64,000 nucleotides of DNA. Origin: Sinotaia quadrata (Eukaryota; Mollusca; Gastropoda; Architaenioglossa; Viviparidae). The translations under genes were made by a program, and so were the position numbers. Positions 50,866 through 61,599 of the stretch are shown here, in pieces (position 1 is the stretch's first letter; the number at the start of each line of letters is the position of its first letter). The notes under the pieces were generated by a model. It saw only the letters and a program-made list of their open reading frames with translations. It made no database searches and was not told the origin of the DNA. The stretch is from contig CM054178.1 in assembly GCA_028829895.1 (NCBI GenBank), forward strand, positions 90,523,558 through 90,587,557, in the 5' to 3' direction.

Positions 50866-53800
50866 CTGCAGACAAGGAGAAAAATGCACGATCTTGAATA
50901 AAGCGAGCGTCAGTGAAAGTAATTACGATCAGTGAGCATTTCCACAACAAAGTGTTGGTAGTGCATGACGGGTACAGGACGATCGTGCTACAACACACGG
51001 TAAACAACACCAAAAGTAAGAAATTAAAAAGACTAGCTCACTAGGTTAAAGAAAAAAAATAAAAGAACACAATCAGAATCATCATCCATAAATGCTAGAA
51101 CGTATAGTAAGAAGGGAACACACTGCACTGAGGACCACATCCTAATGAGACAATCAGTCTTCAACACACTGCACTGAGGACCACATCCTAATGAGACAAT
51201 CAGTCTTCAACACACTGCACTGAGGACCACATCCTAGTGAGTCAATCAGTCTTCAACACACTGCACTGAGGACCACATCCTAATGAGACAATCAGTCTTT
51301 AACACACTGCACTGAGGACCACATCCTAATGAGACAATCAGTCTTCAACACACTGGCAGGGTTTGCAAACAAAATAACATCAGACCAAATATTAGTTCCT
51401 GAATCGTGCATTTCAAATACTTACCAGAAAAAGTGGCACTATGGCAGCTACACAACCCACTACTGACGAATAGGTGTGTACATATTCTATCAACTTCTCG
51501 TAGCAGCCCTGCACACAGAGGGAAAAAAGTTATTAGGTGTTCACTTCAGCCCTGTAGAAAGAAGAAAAACGTTATTAGCTGTTCACTATAGTCCTTCACA
51601 AAAAACATTATTAGCTGTTCAAAAAAGTTCTGCACAAACAAGGTTATTAGCTGTTGACAATAGACCTACACCAAAAGAAAGTTTTTAGCTGTTGACAATA
51701 GACCTACACCAAAAGAACATTATTAGCTGTTGACAACAGTTCTACATAAAGAACATTATTAGCTGTTGACAATAGACCTACACCAAAAGAACATTATTAG
51801 CTGTTGACAATAGACCTACACCAAAAGAACATTATTAGCTGTTGAAAATAGTCCTACACAAAGAACGTTATTAAATGTTGGAAACAGTCGAATATAACAA
51901 TCAAAATCCCATAACCCCCAACAGAAACTTCGAACTAGACTAGAATTTATTTAGTTATTAAAACAACACAACACAGATTTAAGTGAATTACAGTACTATA
52001 TTAATTGTTACGCCATAGCAGTTCAGACAGGGTTCATCACGGTCAGGTTCACTTAAGAAATAAAAGATTTATATATTAAATCAACATAAATAAAGTGCTT
52101 TTGTATTTCATAGTAGCCAACGCCTTTTAATCTTGTTAAATTTAAGTAATGCTCAGATATCAATATCAAACCATTTTTTTTTTTTTGTATTGAGATGGCA
52201 AAGTTTTCTGCTGAAAATTTACACATAAATGTGCACTTAATGAACTGTGACCACTCTCTCCTGATGGGCACACACTACATGACAAAACCACTGGCAACTC
52301 TATTCGTGTGATTCACGTGCAAATTGCAAGGTTCTACTGAAAATTACAGTTACAAAGGAGTTCAGTTTTCCTGCATAATAAAACCGAATTCCGGATATCG
52401 TCCATTCACCCCCCCCCTCCAATGTGAGGTTAAAAATAGCGCTGTGCTTTATTGCTAATGAGAGAAGACCAAAGTAGACGCTTTCTCTTGATCAAAGTTT
52501 GCATCAGATAACATTAACAGAAGGCCTTTTTTTCTTTTCTTTAATAATCAAGAAAATGAGTACCAAACATAGGACCAACAAGCATGACGCCGAAACGATG
52601 TTTTATTAATTAATTAATATTTTAATTATGAACATGATAAAACTAACCCTACCCTATTGTGTTGCCATGTCAGTGGCTTATGAAATCACTCAACGTAAAG
52701 CACAGTACTACTGCGAGAGATGTTTTGTGATTGGTTAAAAATCCCATGGCACGATGAAGTCAATATAACTTCCTTAAGGGACCATGGTCATGATCGTGTC
52801 AATAAATGCAATTTCATTGGTCGATTACTTCGGCAAAAATTATGACTGGTGTTATGGCAAAGAATCACAGATTCGTTGAGGCATCATAAGTAATCATAAA
52901 TGGACTGAATACATATCACACTGAATATTAAACTAACACATACAATTTTGACTGTTACAAAATCATGCGAAAGACTTTGTGGCACAATCTTGACAAGGTA
53001 TTGTACATTATTATCGCTATAATCTCTATAACTACATTTCTACTCTCTGACAGGAATTATCCTGTGATTTATATTGACACTAATCTGTTGAAATATGTGT
53101 TAGGATATAAGACTGTATATGCAGTGAAATTATCGAATGTAGTTTCATGGAAATACTGATGTCAAATAATCTTTCATTGTATTTGTTATATGTATATATT
53201 TGATTGTTGATTTAATAAATTTATTGACCTTCTTATTGATAACCATATTTTGGAGAGATAGTGGGTGGATGGGGTCTCGCTAAATAGAGATTAAAGACGT
53301 ATTTATCTTCTCCTTTGTTAAGAAGTTTTCCACCTACGGAAATATTGTGTGACAGTGAATGTTTTGTCTTTAATGTTGTGGAAGAGAGAAAGCGTTTAAA
53401 GCACCCACATATCTATCAAGTGAGAGAGACGAGTGGTGTCTTCTGGAGAATTATTAATAATATATTAAGATTCTCATCACTTGTAATTAGTATGGATGAT
53501 TACTACTACTACTACTAATAATAATCATAACCATAAACTAGGGTGGCATTGTGTCACACACACATAACGTCACGACCATGGGATTTATTAAAAAGTATAC
53601 GCCCCCCCCCCCCCCAAGACAAATTATAGACGAAATACACCACATTATTCACATATAACAAACCCTATGTCTTGTTACATACACACACACACAGCAAAAA
53701 AAAAAAAATCACCAAGCCATACAAATGAATTCTTGTCACACACACACAACAGAAACAAAATCATCAAACCATACAAATGAATTCTTGTCACACACACAAC

Positions 53801-55340
53801 AGAAACAAAATCATCAAACCATACAAATGAATTCTTGTCACACACACAACAGAAACAAAATCATCAAACCATACAAATGAATTCTTGTCACACACCGTGG
53901 TATATAGGTATGGATTGATCTCCTGGTATTTTTTCAAATGACTCTTAAAGAAAATTGGGGGACCGTCGAATGATTTCAGTCCTGTACAGAGATGCAAATC
54001 GCCCTTCGCACAGCAGCTCTCAGGAACGAACCGCCTCTCTGTTTCTGCAAGAAATGAATGAATCGATCAATCGACCAATCATCACCAATATATAGATATA
54101 GTGGTAGTTGAATAGTAGCCTAATAGATTTATTACATATATTTCAAGGTAGACAGCATAATAAATAAAATAATGAAATGAACACTTTTCCAAGTAAAAGT
54201 ATTTAATCTATACTACAAATACTCCCATTTTTTCATTCCATCACCCCTCTTAAGTCAGTAATTTTTTCATTCCATCATCCCTCTTTAGTCAGTATTTTTT
54301 TCATTCCATCACCCCTCTTCAGTCAGTATTTTTTCATTCCATCACCCCTCTTCAGTCAGTATTTTTTCATTCCATCACCCCTCTTCAGTCAGTAATTTTG
54401 TTTGGGGGTGGGGGCCCCTCTGGATTTCACCGATTTCGCACTGGGATAAACGGGGGATGGTCATTGGCGAAATGATAAACAAGAACAAAAGTAAGCTATA
54501 TTATCAGAGTCATAGGCAAAATGATAAACAAGAACAAAAGTGTGCTGTATTATGTTGTAGCTATTACACTACTCACTTTGCGTTTCTCGTTTGTTCCACT
54601 CTGTTGCAGTGGAGTAATACACCCAGGATTCATCTGATGTTGTATTGCCTGCTATACCGCAACATTCCAACTGCAAAAAAACCAAAACCAAAACAAACCC
54701 AACATTACTTTCTTGCTTACGAGCCATGATTGTGAATCATTTATCGACCTGTTTCTATTTATAACCATCGAGGTACAACTCCCTTATGAACACGTCTGTT
54801 TCCCTCATCCTGCCTCGTCTTGTCTAGTCCACCCGGTCTGTCATGTCTGTCCTTTTTCGGGCTCTCTCAGGGGGCCGACCTGTGGCTTGTCTTTGGCTTG
54901 TTCGTCAATTCAAACTATCCATCAAGATGTGTAGAAAGCTTTTTCTAGTCAGGAACGGTAACCAGTCGCAATGAATCGAGTACTGTTTTCATCACAACCC
55001 TATAGGCGCACATAAACACTCTGACAAGCATGTTTTAGCTGGGACAAATAACTCGACTGCAAAGGGAGACGACAAAGTTAAAGACAATGAGGAGGAACGC
55101 AAATCCACGATAAGCAACGAAAGCAAATAGCGTAATGTATGCAGTTACGATGTCGACCCTACCGTCCCCCGAGTTTTGTTAGCAAACGAACATGTTAAAG
55201 ACCACAACACCTACTTGTCTCTGCATCGCGTCCCAAGCGTCTGTGATGCGCCTGTTCTCGGCGCTAGTTCTGACGTCAACACCGTAGTGCATGGCCAGAG
55301 TGTTCTTCATCCGTTCTCGAACGTGCTCACTTATCTGCAA

Positions 55341-55375
<35 letters not shown>

Positions 55376-55566
55376 ATTATTAGTACACAATGTCTAGATA
55401 ATTACAGTAACAGGGAACACTAACATAAAAAAAAAGTTTTACAGCCACCTGCGTACTCAAGAGAAATGAATGAATACCGAGAACCAAATTCTAGATTTCC
55501 CGATAAAATCTTTATACACAAGGTGCGCGAACAGAGTAGATTGGTAATAAAATGCAATATATGGGG

Positions 55567-55641
<75 letters not shown>

Positions 55642-56436
55642 AGCTGGACTTGAGGTAGCAGTGCGACAATGTGTTAAAGATTTGCGCTGAATACAGACAT
55701 CGAGAACAGTGCTGGAAATGAAAGGAAGCCGAGTTGGTGGTTCTACAAGTCTAACTGTCTGGGACTGGTGATTGTTGTTAACTGAAGGAGTTTGCTGCTT
55801 TGTCTGCAACTAGTGACCGTGCGCGTAAAACAAGTTCCAAAGGATTTCGTTTCTGTAGCAATCGAAGCCCATCAGCCAGGTATTACGGCTGGAGCCATCG
55901 CTCGTCTGCAGCCGAGTTCATGGCTTGACTTTGCTGTATGTGCACGAGATCAGAAATAAGATTTGTTGACTGTTATTTGTGCTTCCTGCGTGTATTGTGT
56001 TTGCATTTTGTTTATGTAATGTGTGTGTTGTGCATGTGTGCTTTATGTTGCTCGCTGGACTAAACATAATACAAAATACGCTGACCTAGTAGAGTGGACT
56101 TAAAGGCAGGGCCACGAGCAGCAAAAGAGATGGATTAGGACTTTTGTTGGCTGAACAAGCCAGTGCTATGGCTAAAGGGTTAAATGAAAAGTGTTACAGT
56201 AGGTAGGGGTTACAGTACCAGTGTTGACATAGAGGGAATTTAAAGGAATAGGTGGTGAAGGAGAGGGGTTAAAGGAGTCAGTACTGCAATAAACATGAAT
56301 TTATAATGAAATTAGTGTTGGGTAATAATATATACATTAAACAAGAAGAAAGAACGATTTTGCAAAGTGAAGACTGGAGAAAGAGTTAATCAAGAATCAG
56401 GTTATGAAAAGGTAAGCAAACAAGCCAGAAATATCC

Positions 56437-56494
<58 letters not shown>

Positions 56495-59400
56495 CTCTCT
56501 CTCTCTCTCTCTCTCCTCTCTCTCTGTGATGAAATTATTAAATAAGAATGTGAATTGCATGCAATGAAATGCAAATGGATCAATATATAATCTAATTTAA
56601 GACATAAGGAATTTAATAAAAATGTAGTGCAATTAATCAAACAGTTTACAAACAAAAGAAATAAAAATGCATTCAGTCATCATATTTTGTTTTACAATGC
56701 ATTCAGTCATAACATTGCTTTTCAATGCACTCAGTCACCTTACTGATTTTTTTAATGCACTCAGTCACCACACTGATTTCAATGCACTGGTCACCATACT
56801 GTTCTCAATGCACCCAGTCACCATACTGTTTTCCAATGCACTCAGTCACCACATGTTTGCAATGCACACAGGTCACCATACTGTTTTAACGTTGACAAAC
56901 ATTCAAACAGAAAAGCTATAAAGTTTATTATGGCATGTAATTATAATTTTAAAGAGATTTCCCCGCAAACTTCAAAACATGCAGGTGTCAATGGCTCCCA
57001 GCTTACCATTCCTCTGAAAAAGAACGCCAGACCGCACGCTACTCCAAGAAGAATCAGCACTATAGCCAGTGTGGTGCCATACTGTTCAGAGACAAATTAA
57101 AACATTTAACAGAACCTGTTGGCATACTGTTCACAGACAAATTAAAACATGTGGCAGAACCTGTTTCCATACCTTTCACGGACAAATTAAAACAGGTAGC
57201 AAAAACTGTTGTCATACTGCTCAGAGATAAATTAAAACATGTAACAGAATCTGTTTCAGAGACATATTAAACATGTAACTGAGCCTGTTGCCCACATCAT
57301 TCAGAGACATATTAAACAAGTAACTTCCAAAATTAAATTTAAATCACAAAGTTTGAACCTTAAGAAAAAGAACTTGTGCAAAGATCAAGTAAGCAGATCA
57401 TACCATACACACTGTTTATAGAAAAGGAGCTGTATTATTGACACTTTAACCTTCATCATGCATGGAGAAAGGGAGCTGTATTATTGACACTTTAACCTTC
57501 ATCATGTATGGAGAAAGGGAGCTGTATTATTGACACTTTAACCTTCATCATGTATGGAGAAAGGGAGCTGTATTATTGACACTTTAACCTTCATCATGTA
57601 TGGAGAAAGGGAGCTGTATTATTGACACTTGTAACCTTCATCATGCATGGAGAAAGGGAGCTGTATTATTGACACTTTAACCTTCATCATGCATGGAGAA
57701 AGGGAGCTGTATTATTGACAGCTAATGTTTAACTTTCATCATGTATGGAGAAAAGGAGCTGTATTATTGACAGCTAATGTTTAACTTTCATCATGTATGG
57801 AGAAAGGGAGCTGTATTATTGACAGCTAATGTTTAACTTTCATCATGTATGGAGAAAGGGAGCTGTATTATTGACAGCTAATGTTTAACTTTCATCATGT
57901 ATGGAGAAAGGGAGCTGTATTATTGACAGCTAATGTTTAACTTTCATCATGTATGGAGAAAGGGAGCTGTATTATTGACAGCTAATGTTTAACTTTCATC
58001 ATGTATGGAGAAAGGGAGCTGTATTATTGACAGCTAATGTTTAACTTTCATCATGTATGGAGAAAGGGAGCTGTATTATTGACAGCTAATGTTTAACTTT
58101 CATCATGCTTGGAGAAAGGCAACTAGGCCATATGCAGATTATATTTTATGTATACTATTGTACGTACAGAGGCAGGTCGATATTAGATATTATTTTATTT
58201 ATATCATTTGTGTAGAAGAGATAGGTAGCTGGCTTTGGTATATAATATTTTAGTGATGCGCGCAGAAAGGTAGCTAGGTTCATTTTATTCTTATGATGCT
58301 TGTGAAAAGGTAGCTAGGTTCATTTTGTTCCTATGATGTTTGTGAAAAGGTAGCTAGGTTCATTTTATTCCTATGATGTTTGTGAAAAGGTAGCTAGGTT
58401 CATTTTATTCCTATGATGTATGTGAAAGAGTAGCTAAGTTCATTTTATTCCTATGATGTATGTGAAAGGGTAGCTAGGTTAATTTTATTTTTATGATGTT
58501 TGTGAAAAGATTGCTAGGCGTTTGGTATCTAATATTTTATTGGTATGACGTGCGTAGAAGAAAAGTAGTTTGAATGAAATGTAAACGCTCTCAATAAATG
58601 AAAACAATTACTGTTAAAATCTATAGGTATAGGTGGAAGAAGTAGAACATGTCGTTCACTATATACAAGTGTAATCATATCTCTGTCAGTTATTAACATG
58701 TTCACTATATACAAGTGTAATCATATCTCTGTCAGTTATTAACATGTTCACTACATACAAGTGTAATCATATCTCTGTCAGTTATTAACATGTTCACTAT
58801 ATACAAGTGTAATCATATCTCTGTCAGTTATTAACATGTTCACTATATACAAGTGTAATCATATCTCTGTCAGTTACTGACCAGCTCCAGAAATGATTCC
58901 ACTCAACTAACAAAGATCTAAGCGCTAACAACACAGGCATACTTCATAAATCTTACAAACAAAATGTGCTTATTCTACATCAAAGCATGAGACTTTGTTT
59001 AAGAGTAATTTTTGTTAATACCACATGTAGCTTGAAGGTCTAACAAAAGACATATTTTGAAGTAAATAAGTCACACAGTCTAAAATCTATAGGACCATAT
59101 TAACATGTGTGAGAAATGAAATTCAAAGTAAATTAATAAACTAAAAGAAAATCTGATTTAACTTAAAACTTCTAATTTGAATCGAACACTTTCAAGAAAA
59201 GTTTAGGATTTTGCAAAGAATTTTGCCATGAATTGGTATAAATAAATGATGTCCCCATAAGTGAGGTTGCTGCAGTCTGAATGAACAGCACTACTCACAA
59301 AAGAAAGAACGCATTTATCCTCCCGGATTGTACCACAGCAACCACAGAACGCCAAGAGCGCGACTGCCCCGCCGCCCGCGATGAGAAGGTACGTTGTGAC

Positions 59401-61599
59401 TTCATACAACTGGTTGTCCACGATTGGCGTGACATTACGCGCACCAAAGTCCGTGACAAGGAGCCAAACTCCAACCCCCAGTGCTGCACACCCGATTATC
59501 TGAAATAATAAACATTAGATTAATGACATTTGCCTCCAGCATGAAATCAAACTCGCAAAAATGCGGCCTCCAGTTCGATGTGGAATGTAATTCGGTTTCA
59601 ACGCGATAATTTGAAATATGCAACCTTCTTGCATTGGGTTCCTGTCTAAAACATCATCTGAAATAGGAAACCACACTCGCTCTTGGTTCCAGCCTAACCC
59701 ATTATCACATTAGCTTAAAAACATTCGATAATATGAAATATAAAGATATATAGAATCTAGTACGAATCAATTAACTAATATGTGAAAACGCGTTCTAAAA
59801 ATTAGTACAACTGAAATATGAAATATGAAGTTAAACTCACACTAAAATTGAGTACAACATGATTATCTGCTATAGTTAAACACAAAATAATATGTAAACT
59901 CGCTTGAAAATCAAGAAAGATAAACTATTATTTAAAACTTTTAAAAAAACTTTTAAAACTTTTATTTAAAACTATTATTAAATCTTTATCAAATGACTTG
60001 CTTTAGAACCCTGAATAAGCTAGGATAAACTGAACGAGTATCTAATATAATCAAACATTGTTAAGAAGTGATGTAAATGTCAGTGCTCTTTTGATTATAT
60101 TTATATGTTGTATATTTGATTGTTGATTTAATACATTTATTGTTCAATTTATTAACCTTCTCAAATATATATTTAAGGACTTATGTTGGAGTAATGGTGG
60201 GTGGATTGGGGCTCATTAAATATGAAGAAAAGACGGATTTTTATTACTCTTTTAGTAAGAAGTTTCAACCTGTAGAAACATTATGTAACAGAAAAACGTC
60301 TATTTTATTGTTGTATAAAGAGTAGAGTTTTACGACACCATAATCTGCCAAGTGAGAGACATGTTGGTCTTGTGTGAGAATAAATTAATATTCTCGATCA
60401 CTTGTAATTAGTTATATGCTGTTAATTAATAAATAGGGTGCACCGAGGTGTCACAAAGATAATGTAACAAAATATGACGTGTCCAGACATAAACATATTG
60501 ACTACAAAGAATACGGACATTCTAACAATATGACGTGTCTAGACTAAACATACTGATTGCGACAGAATACAGATATTATAACAATATGATGTGTCTAGAC
60601 CTAAACATACTGATTACGACAGACTAAAGATATTATAACAATATGACGTATCTAGATCTAAACATACTGATTGCGACAGAATACAGATATTATATAATAA
60701 TCTGTGTAAAGACTTAAATATATTGATTAGTACAAAATAAATATATCATGACAAAATGACGTGTCTAGACCTACTCACTACGACAGAATAAAGACATTAT
60801 AACAAAATGACGTGTATAGACCTAAACATACTTACTGCGACAGAATAAAGACATTACAACAAAATGATGTGTCTAGACCGAAATATACTGACGACAATAA
60901 AAATATTATAACAAAATGACGTGTCCAGACATAAACTAAAAGTATTAACTACAACAGAATACATATGCTATAATAAAAAGACTTGTCTAGACCTAAATTT
61001 ACTGACCAGAACAAAACACTGATGCTGGTAACAATGTAATAGGCCAAGACATAAGGCCGACTGACCAGAATACATACGTAGCACTGTAATGTGCTAAGAC
61101 ATAAATCACAATGACCGGAATATTGACTCTGTAACAATATAATATGCAAAGACATAGAGCCGACTAACCAGAATAGAGACTTTGTAACAAGATCATGTTC
61201 TAAGACGTAAAGCCGACTGACAGAATACAGACGTTGTTAGTTGTAACAAAGTTACGTGCTAAGACATAAATCGTACTGACGAGAATACAGACGTTGTAAC
61301 AAAGTTACGTGCTAAGACATAAATCGTACTGATCAGAATACAGACGTTGTAACAAAGTTACGTGCTAAGACATAAAGCCAACTGACCAGAATACAGACGT
61401 TGTAACAATATTACGTGTTAAGACATAAAGCCAACTGACCAGAATACAGACGTTGTAACAATATTACGTGTTAGACATAAAGCCAACTGACCAGAATACA
61501 GACGTTGTAACAATATTACGTGTTAGACATAAAGCCAACTGACCAGAATACAGACGTTGTAACAATGTAACGTGCCACGCAGACACGTGGTACACCCAT
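50788..61599 (-). CDS. Tetraspanin B, CDS in 8 exons
   Basis: Exons in gene order: 61540-61599 (from the likely ATG), 59299-59499, 57007-57081, 55215-55334, 54577-54670, 53896-54044, 51425-51508, 50788-50865; 861 nt, 286 residues. TM1 begins in exon 1 (CVARYIVTTSVFWS) and continues IIGCAALGVGVWLLV; TM2 is LLIAGGGAVALLAFCGCCG; TM3 is exon 3; TM4 spans exons 7-8. The large loop has CCG (155-157), PESCC (191-195), C203 and GC (234-235), six cysteines. Sequons: N42 in the small loop, N161 in the large loop. Exon sizes (201, 75, 120, 84) and all phases equal those of tetraspanin A, so the genes are tandem duplicates. Codons here are visibly more GC-rich than in A, especially exons 1, 2 and 4. Subfamily not resolved. 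Confidence 0.9.
51112..51356. repeat. 46-bp minisatellite, tetraspanin B intron 7
   Basis: Five near-exact units of CACACTGCACTGAGGACCAC then ATCCTAATGAGACAATCAGT and CTTCAA. Confidence 0.96.
51425..51508 (-). CDS. Tetraspanin B exon 7 (GC motif, TM4 start)
   Basis: 28 codons: GCYEKLIEYVHTYSSVVGCV then AAIVPLFL. Acceptor CTGTGTGCAG, donor GTAAGT. Its acceptor is the end unit of a ~38-bp array. Confidence 0.93.
51505..51890 (-). repeat. ~38-bp minisatellite built from the exon 7 acceptor
   Basis: About ten units. On the gene strand each reads CAGCTAATAATGTTCTTTTG then GTGTAG/G: a branch-point-like CTAAT, a pyrimidine-rich run and an AG. The last unit is the true acceptor (CTAATAACTTTTTTCC...GTGCAG/GGC). 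Confidence 0.9.
51900..53170. other. Tetraspanin B intron 6, non-repeat part
   Basis: No exon. Contains poly-T (52177-52187), poly-C (52413-52420) and a short imperfect palindrome around CCATGG (52744, 52781). Small frames are AT-rich noise. Confidence 0.5.
53176..53560 (+). repeat. Dispersed repeat, copy 1
   Basis: Shares with copies at 60.1 and 62.5 kb, in order: TTGATTGTTGATTTAATA, GTGGGTGGAT.GGG, TTAGTAAGAAGTTT-like, CCAAGTGAGAGA-like, CACTTGTAATTAGT, a TAA/TACT simple-repeat tail and GGGTG...GTCAC. Same orientation in all. Unknown family; SINE-like or MITE-like. Confidence 0.8.
53640..53895. repeat. ~49-bp minisatellite beginning at the exon 6 donor
   Basis: Four to five units of AACAGAAACAAAATCATCAA then ACCATACAAATGAATTCTTG and TCACACACAC. 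On the gene strand each unit starts GTGTGTGACAAG, identical to the real donor region of exon 6. Confidence 0.93.
53896..54044 (-). CDS. Tetraspanin B exon 6 (PxSCC motif)
   Basis: TERRFVPESCCAKGDLHLCT, then GLKSFDGPPIFFK and INPYLYTT. Acceptor TTTCTTGCAG, donor GTGTGT. The donor sequence recurs in the adjacent array. Confidence 0.93.
54225..54400. repeat. ~31-bp minisatellite, tetraspanin B intron 5
   Basis: Five units of TTTTTTCATTCCATCACCCC then TCTTCAGTCAGTA. Confidence 0.95.
54455..54545. repeat. Short direct duplication beside exon 5
   Basis: AAATGATAAACAAGAACAAA with following AG(T)... TATTAT appears twice (54470 and 54519), just inside the intron from exon 5. Confidence 0.8.
54577..54670 (-). 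CDS. Tetraspanin B exon 5 (CCG motif)
   Basis: LECCGIAGNTTSDESWVYYS then TATEWNKRETQ and one base. Acceptor TTTTTTGCAG, donor GTGAGT. One codon longer than in the paralogue. Confidence 0.94.
54720..55170 (-). other. Tetraspanin B intron 4
   Basis: Single-copy-looking intron sequence, less AT-rich; C/T-rich around 54790-54900. No exon or repeat recognised. Confidence 0.5.
55215..55334 (-). CDS. Tetraspanin B exon 4
   Basis: 40 codons: ISEHVRERMKNTLAMHYGVD, VRTSAENRRITDAWDAMQRQ. Acceptor TCCTTGCAG directly after a TG microsatellite; donor GTAGGT. Confidence 0.94.
55346..55372. repeat. CA microsatellite at the exon 4 acceptor
   Basis: Fourteen or so CA units; on the gene strand (TG)n ends 6 bases before the acceptor CAG and takes the place of the pyrimidine tract. 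Confidence 0.95.
55568..55639. repeat. GA microsatellite
   Basis: About 35 uninterrupted GA units; creates long open frames on both strands that are not genes. Confidence 0.98.
55640..56435 (-). other. Tetraspanin B intron 3, non-repeat part
   Basis: Moderately GC, no exon recognised. Confidence 0.5.
56439..56526. repeat. Compound CA/CT microsatellite
   Basis: About 25 CA units followed directly by ~17 CT units with one interruption (CTCCTC). Confidence 0.98.
56665..56890. repeat. ~27-bp degenerate minisatellite
   Basis: Eight units of CAATGCACTCAGTCACCATA with CTGTTTT, variable length. Confidence 0.88.
57007..57081 (-). CDS. Tetraspanin B exon 3 (TM3)
   Basis: 25 codons: YGTTLAIVLILLGVACGLAF then FFRGM. 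Acceptor TCTCTGAACAG, donor GTAAGC. Its acceptor and first ~8 bases recur in the minisatellite on the intron side. Confidence 0.92.
57066..57320 (-). repeat. ~55-bp minisatellite built from the exon 3 acceptor
   Basis: Units share GCATACTGTTCACAGACAAA, then TTAAAACATGTAACAGAACC. On the gene strand the unit is TTTAATTTGTCTCTGAACAG followed by TATG, i.e. pyrimidine-rich run, acceptor AG and first bases of exon 3. About four to five units; the real junction is the first. Confidence 0.88.
57415..58125. repeat. 46/52-bp two-type minisatellite, tetraspanin B intron 2
   Basis: About fourteen units sharing GGAGAAAGGGAGCTGTATTA. The left block has TTGACACTTTAACCTTCATC (46 bp), the right block TTGACAGCTAATGTTTAACT (52 bp); the types are segregated, not mixed. 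Confidence 0.96.
58260..58515. repeat. ~40-bp minisatellite
   Basis: Six units of AGGTAGCTAGGTTCATTTTA then TTCCTATGATGTTTGTGAAA. Confidence 0.95.
58655..58880. repeat. 44-bp minisatellite
   Basis: Five near-exact units of TATACAAGTGTAATCATATC then TCTGTCAGTTATTAACATGT and TCAC. Confidence 0.96.
59299..59499 (-). CDS. Tetraspanin B exon 2
   Basis: 67 codons: IIGCAALGVGVWLLVTDFGA, then small loop with NVT, TYLLIAGGGAVALLAFCG and CCGTIREDKCVLSF. Acceptor TTATTTCAG, donor GTGAGT. GC-rich relative to flanks. Confidence 0.94.
59520..60090 (-). other. Tetraspanin B intron 1, non-repeat part
   Basis: No exon. 59700-59900 has loosely repeated AATATGAAAT motifs. Confidence 0.5.
60093..60465 (+). 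repeat. Dispersed repeat, copy 2
   Basis: Collinear with the copy at 53.18 kb: TTGATTGTTGATTTAATACA, GTGGGTGGATTGGGG, AGTAAGAAGTTTCAACC, CCAAGTGAGAGAC, CACTTGTAATTAGTTAT, then a short TTAATAAATA tail and GGGTGCACCGAGGTGTCAC. Confidence 0.8.
60470..60945. repeat. ~57-bp minisatellite
   Basis: About eight drifted units of ATGACGTGTCTAGACCTAAA then CATACTGATTACGACAGAAT and ATTATAACA. Confidence 0.9.
60950..61575 (-). repeat. ~51-bp minisatellite built from the exon 1 end and donor
   Basis: About eleven units sharing AAGCCAACTGACCAGAATAC, AGACGTTGTAACAATATTAC and GTGTTAGACAT. The unit nearest the gene start is the real exon 1/intron 1 junction: about 36 nt of exon plus ~15 nt of intron are reiterated, increasingly diverged leftwards. 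Confidence 0.92.

Noticed and set aside
50516..51013. 165-codon minus-strand frame
   Set aside because: Overlaps tetraspanin B exon 8 in a different frame and runs through poly-T; the real frame there is set by exon 8.
51112..51356. Regular repeats considered as a CRISPR array
   Set aside because: Units are head-to-tail without unique spacers, in eukaryotic intron sequence.
55420..55809. 129-codon minus-strand frame and its plus-strand shadow
   Set aside because: Driven by the GA microsatellite (Ser-Leu / Arg-Glu runs).
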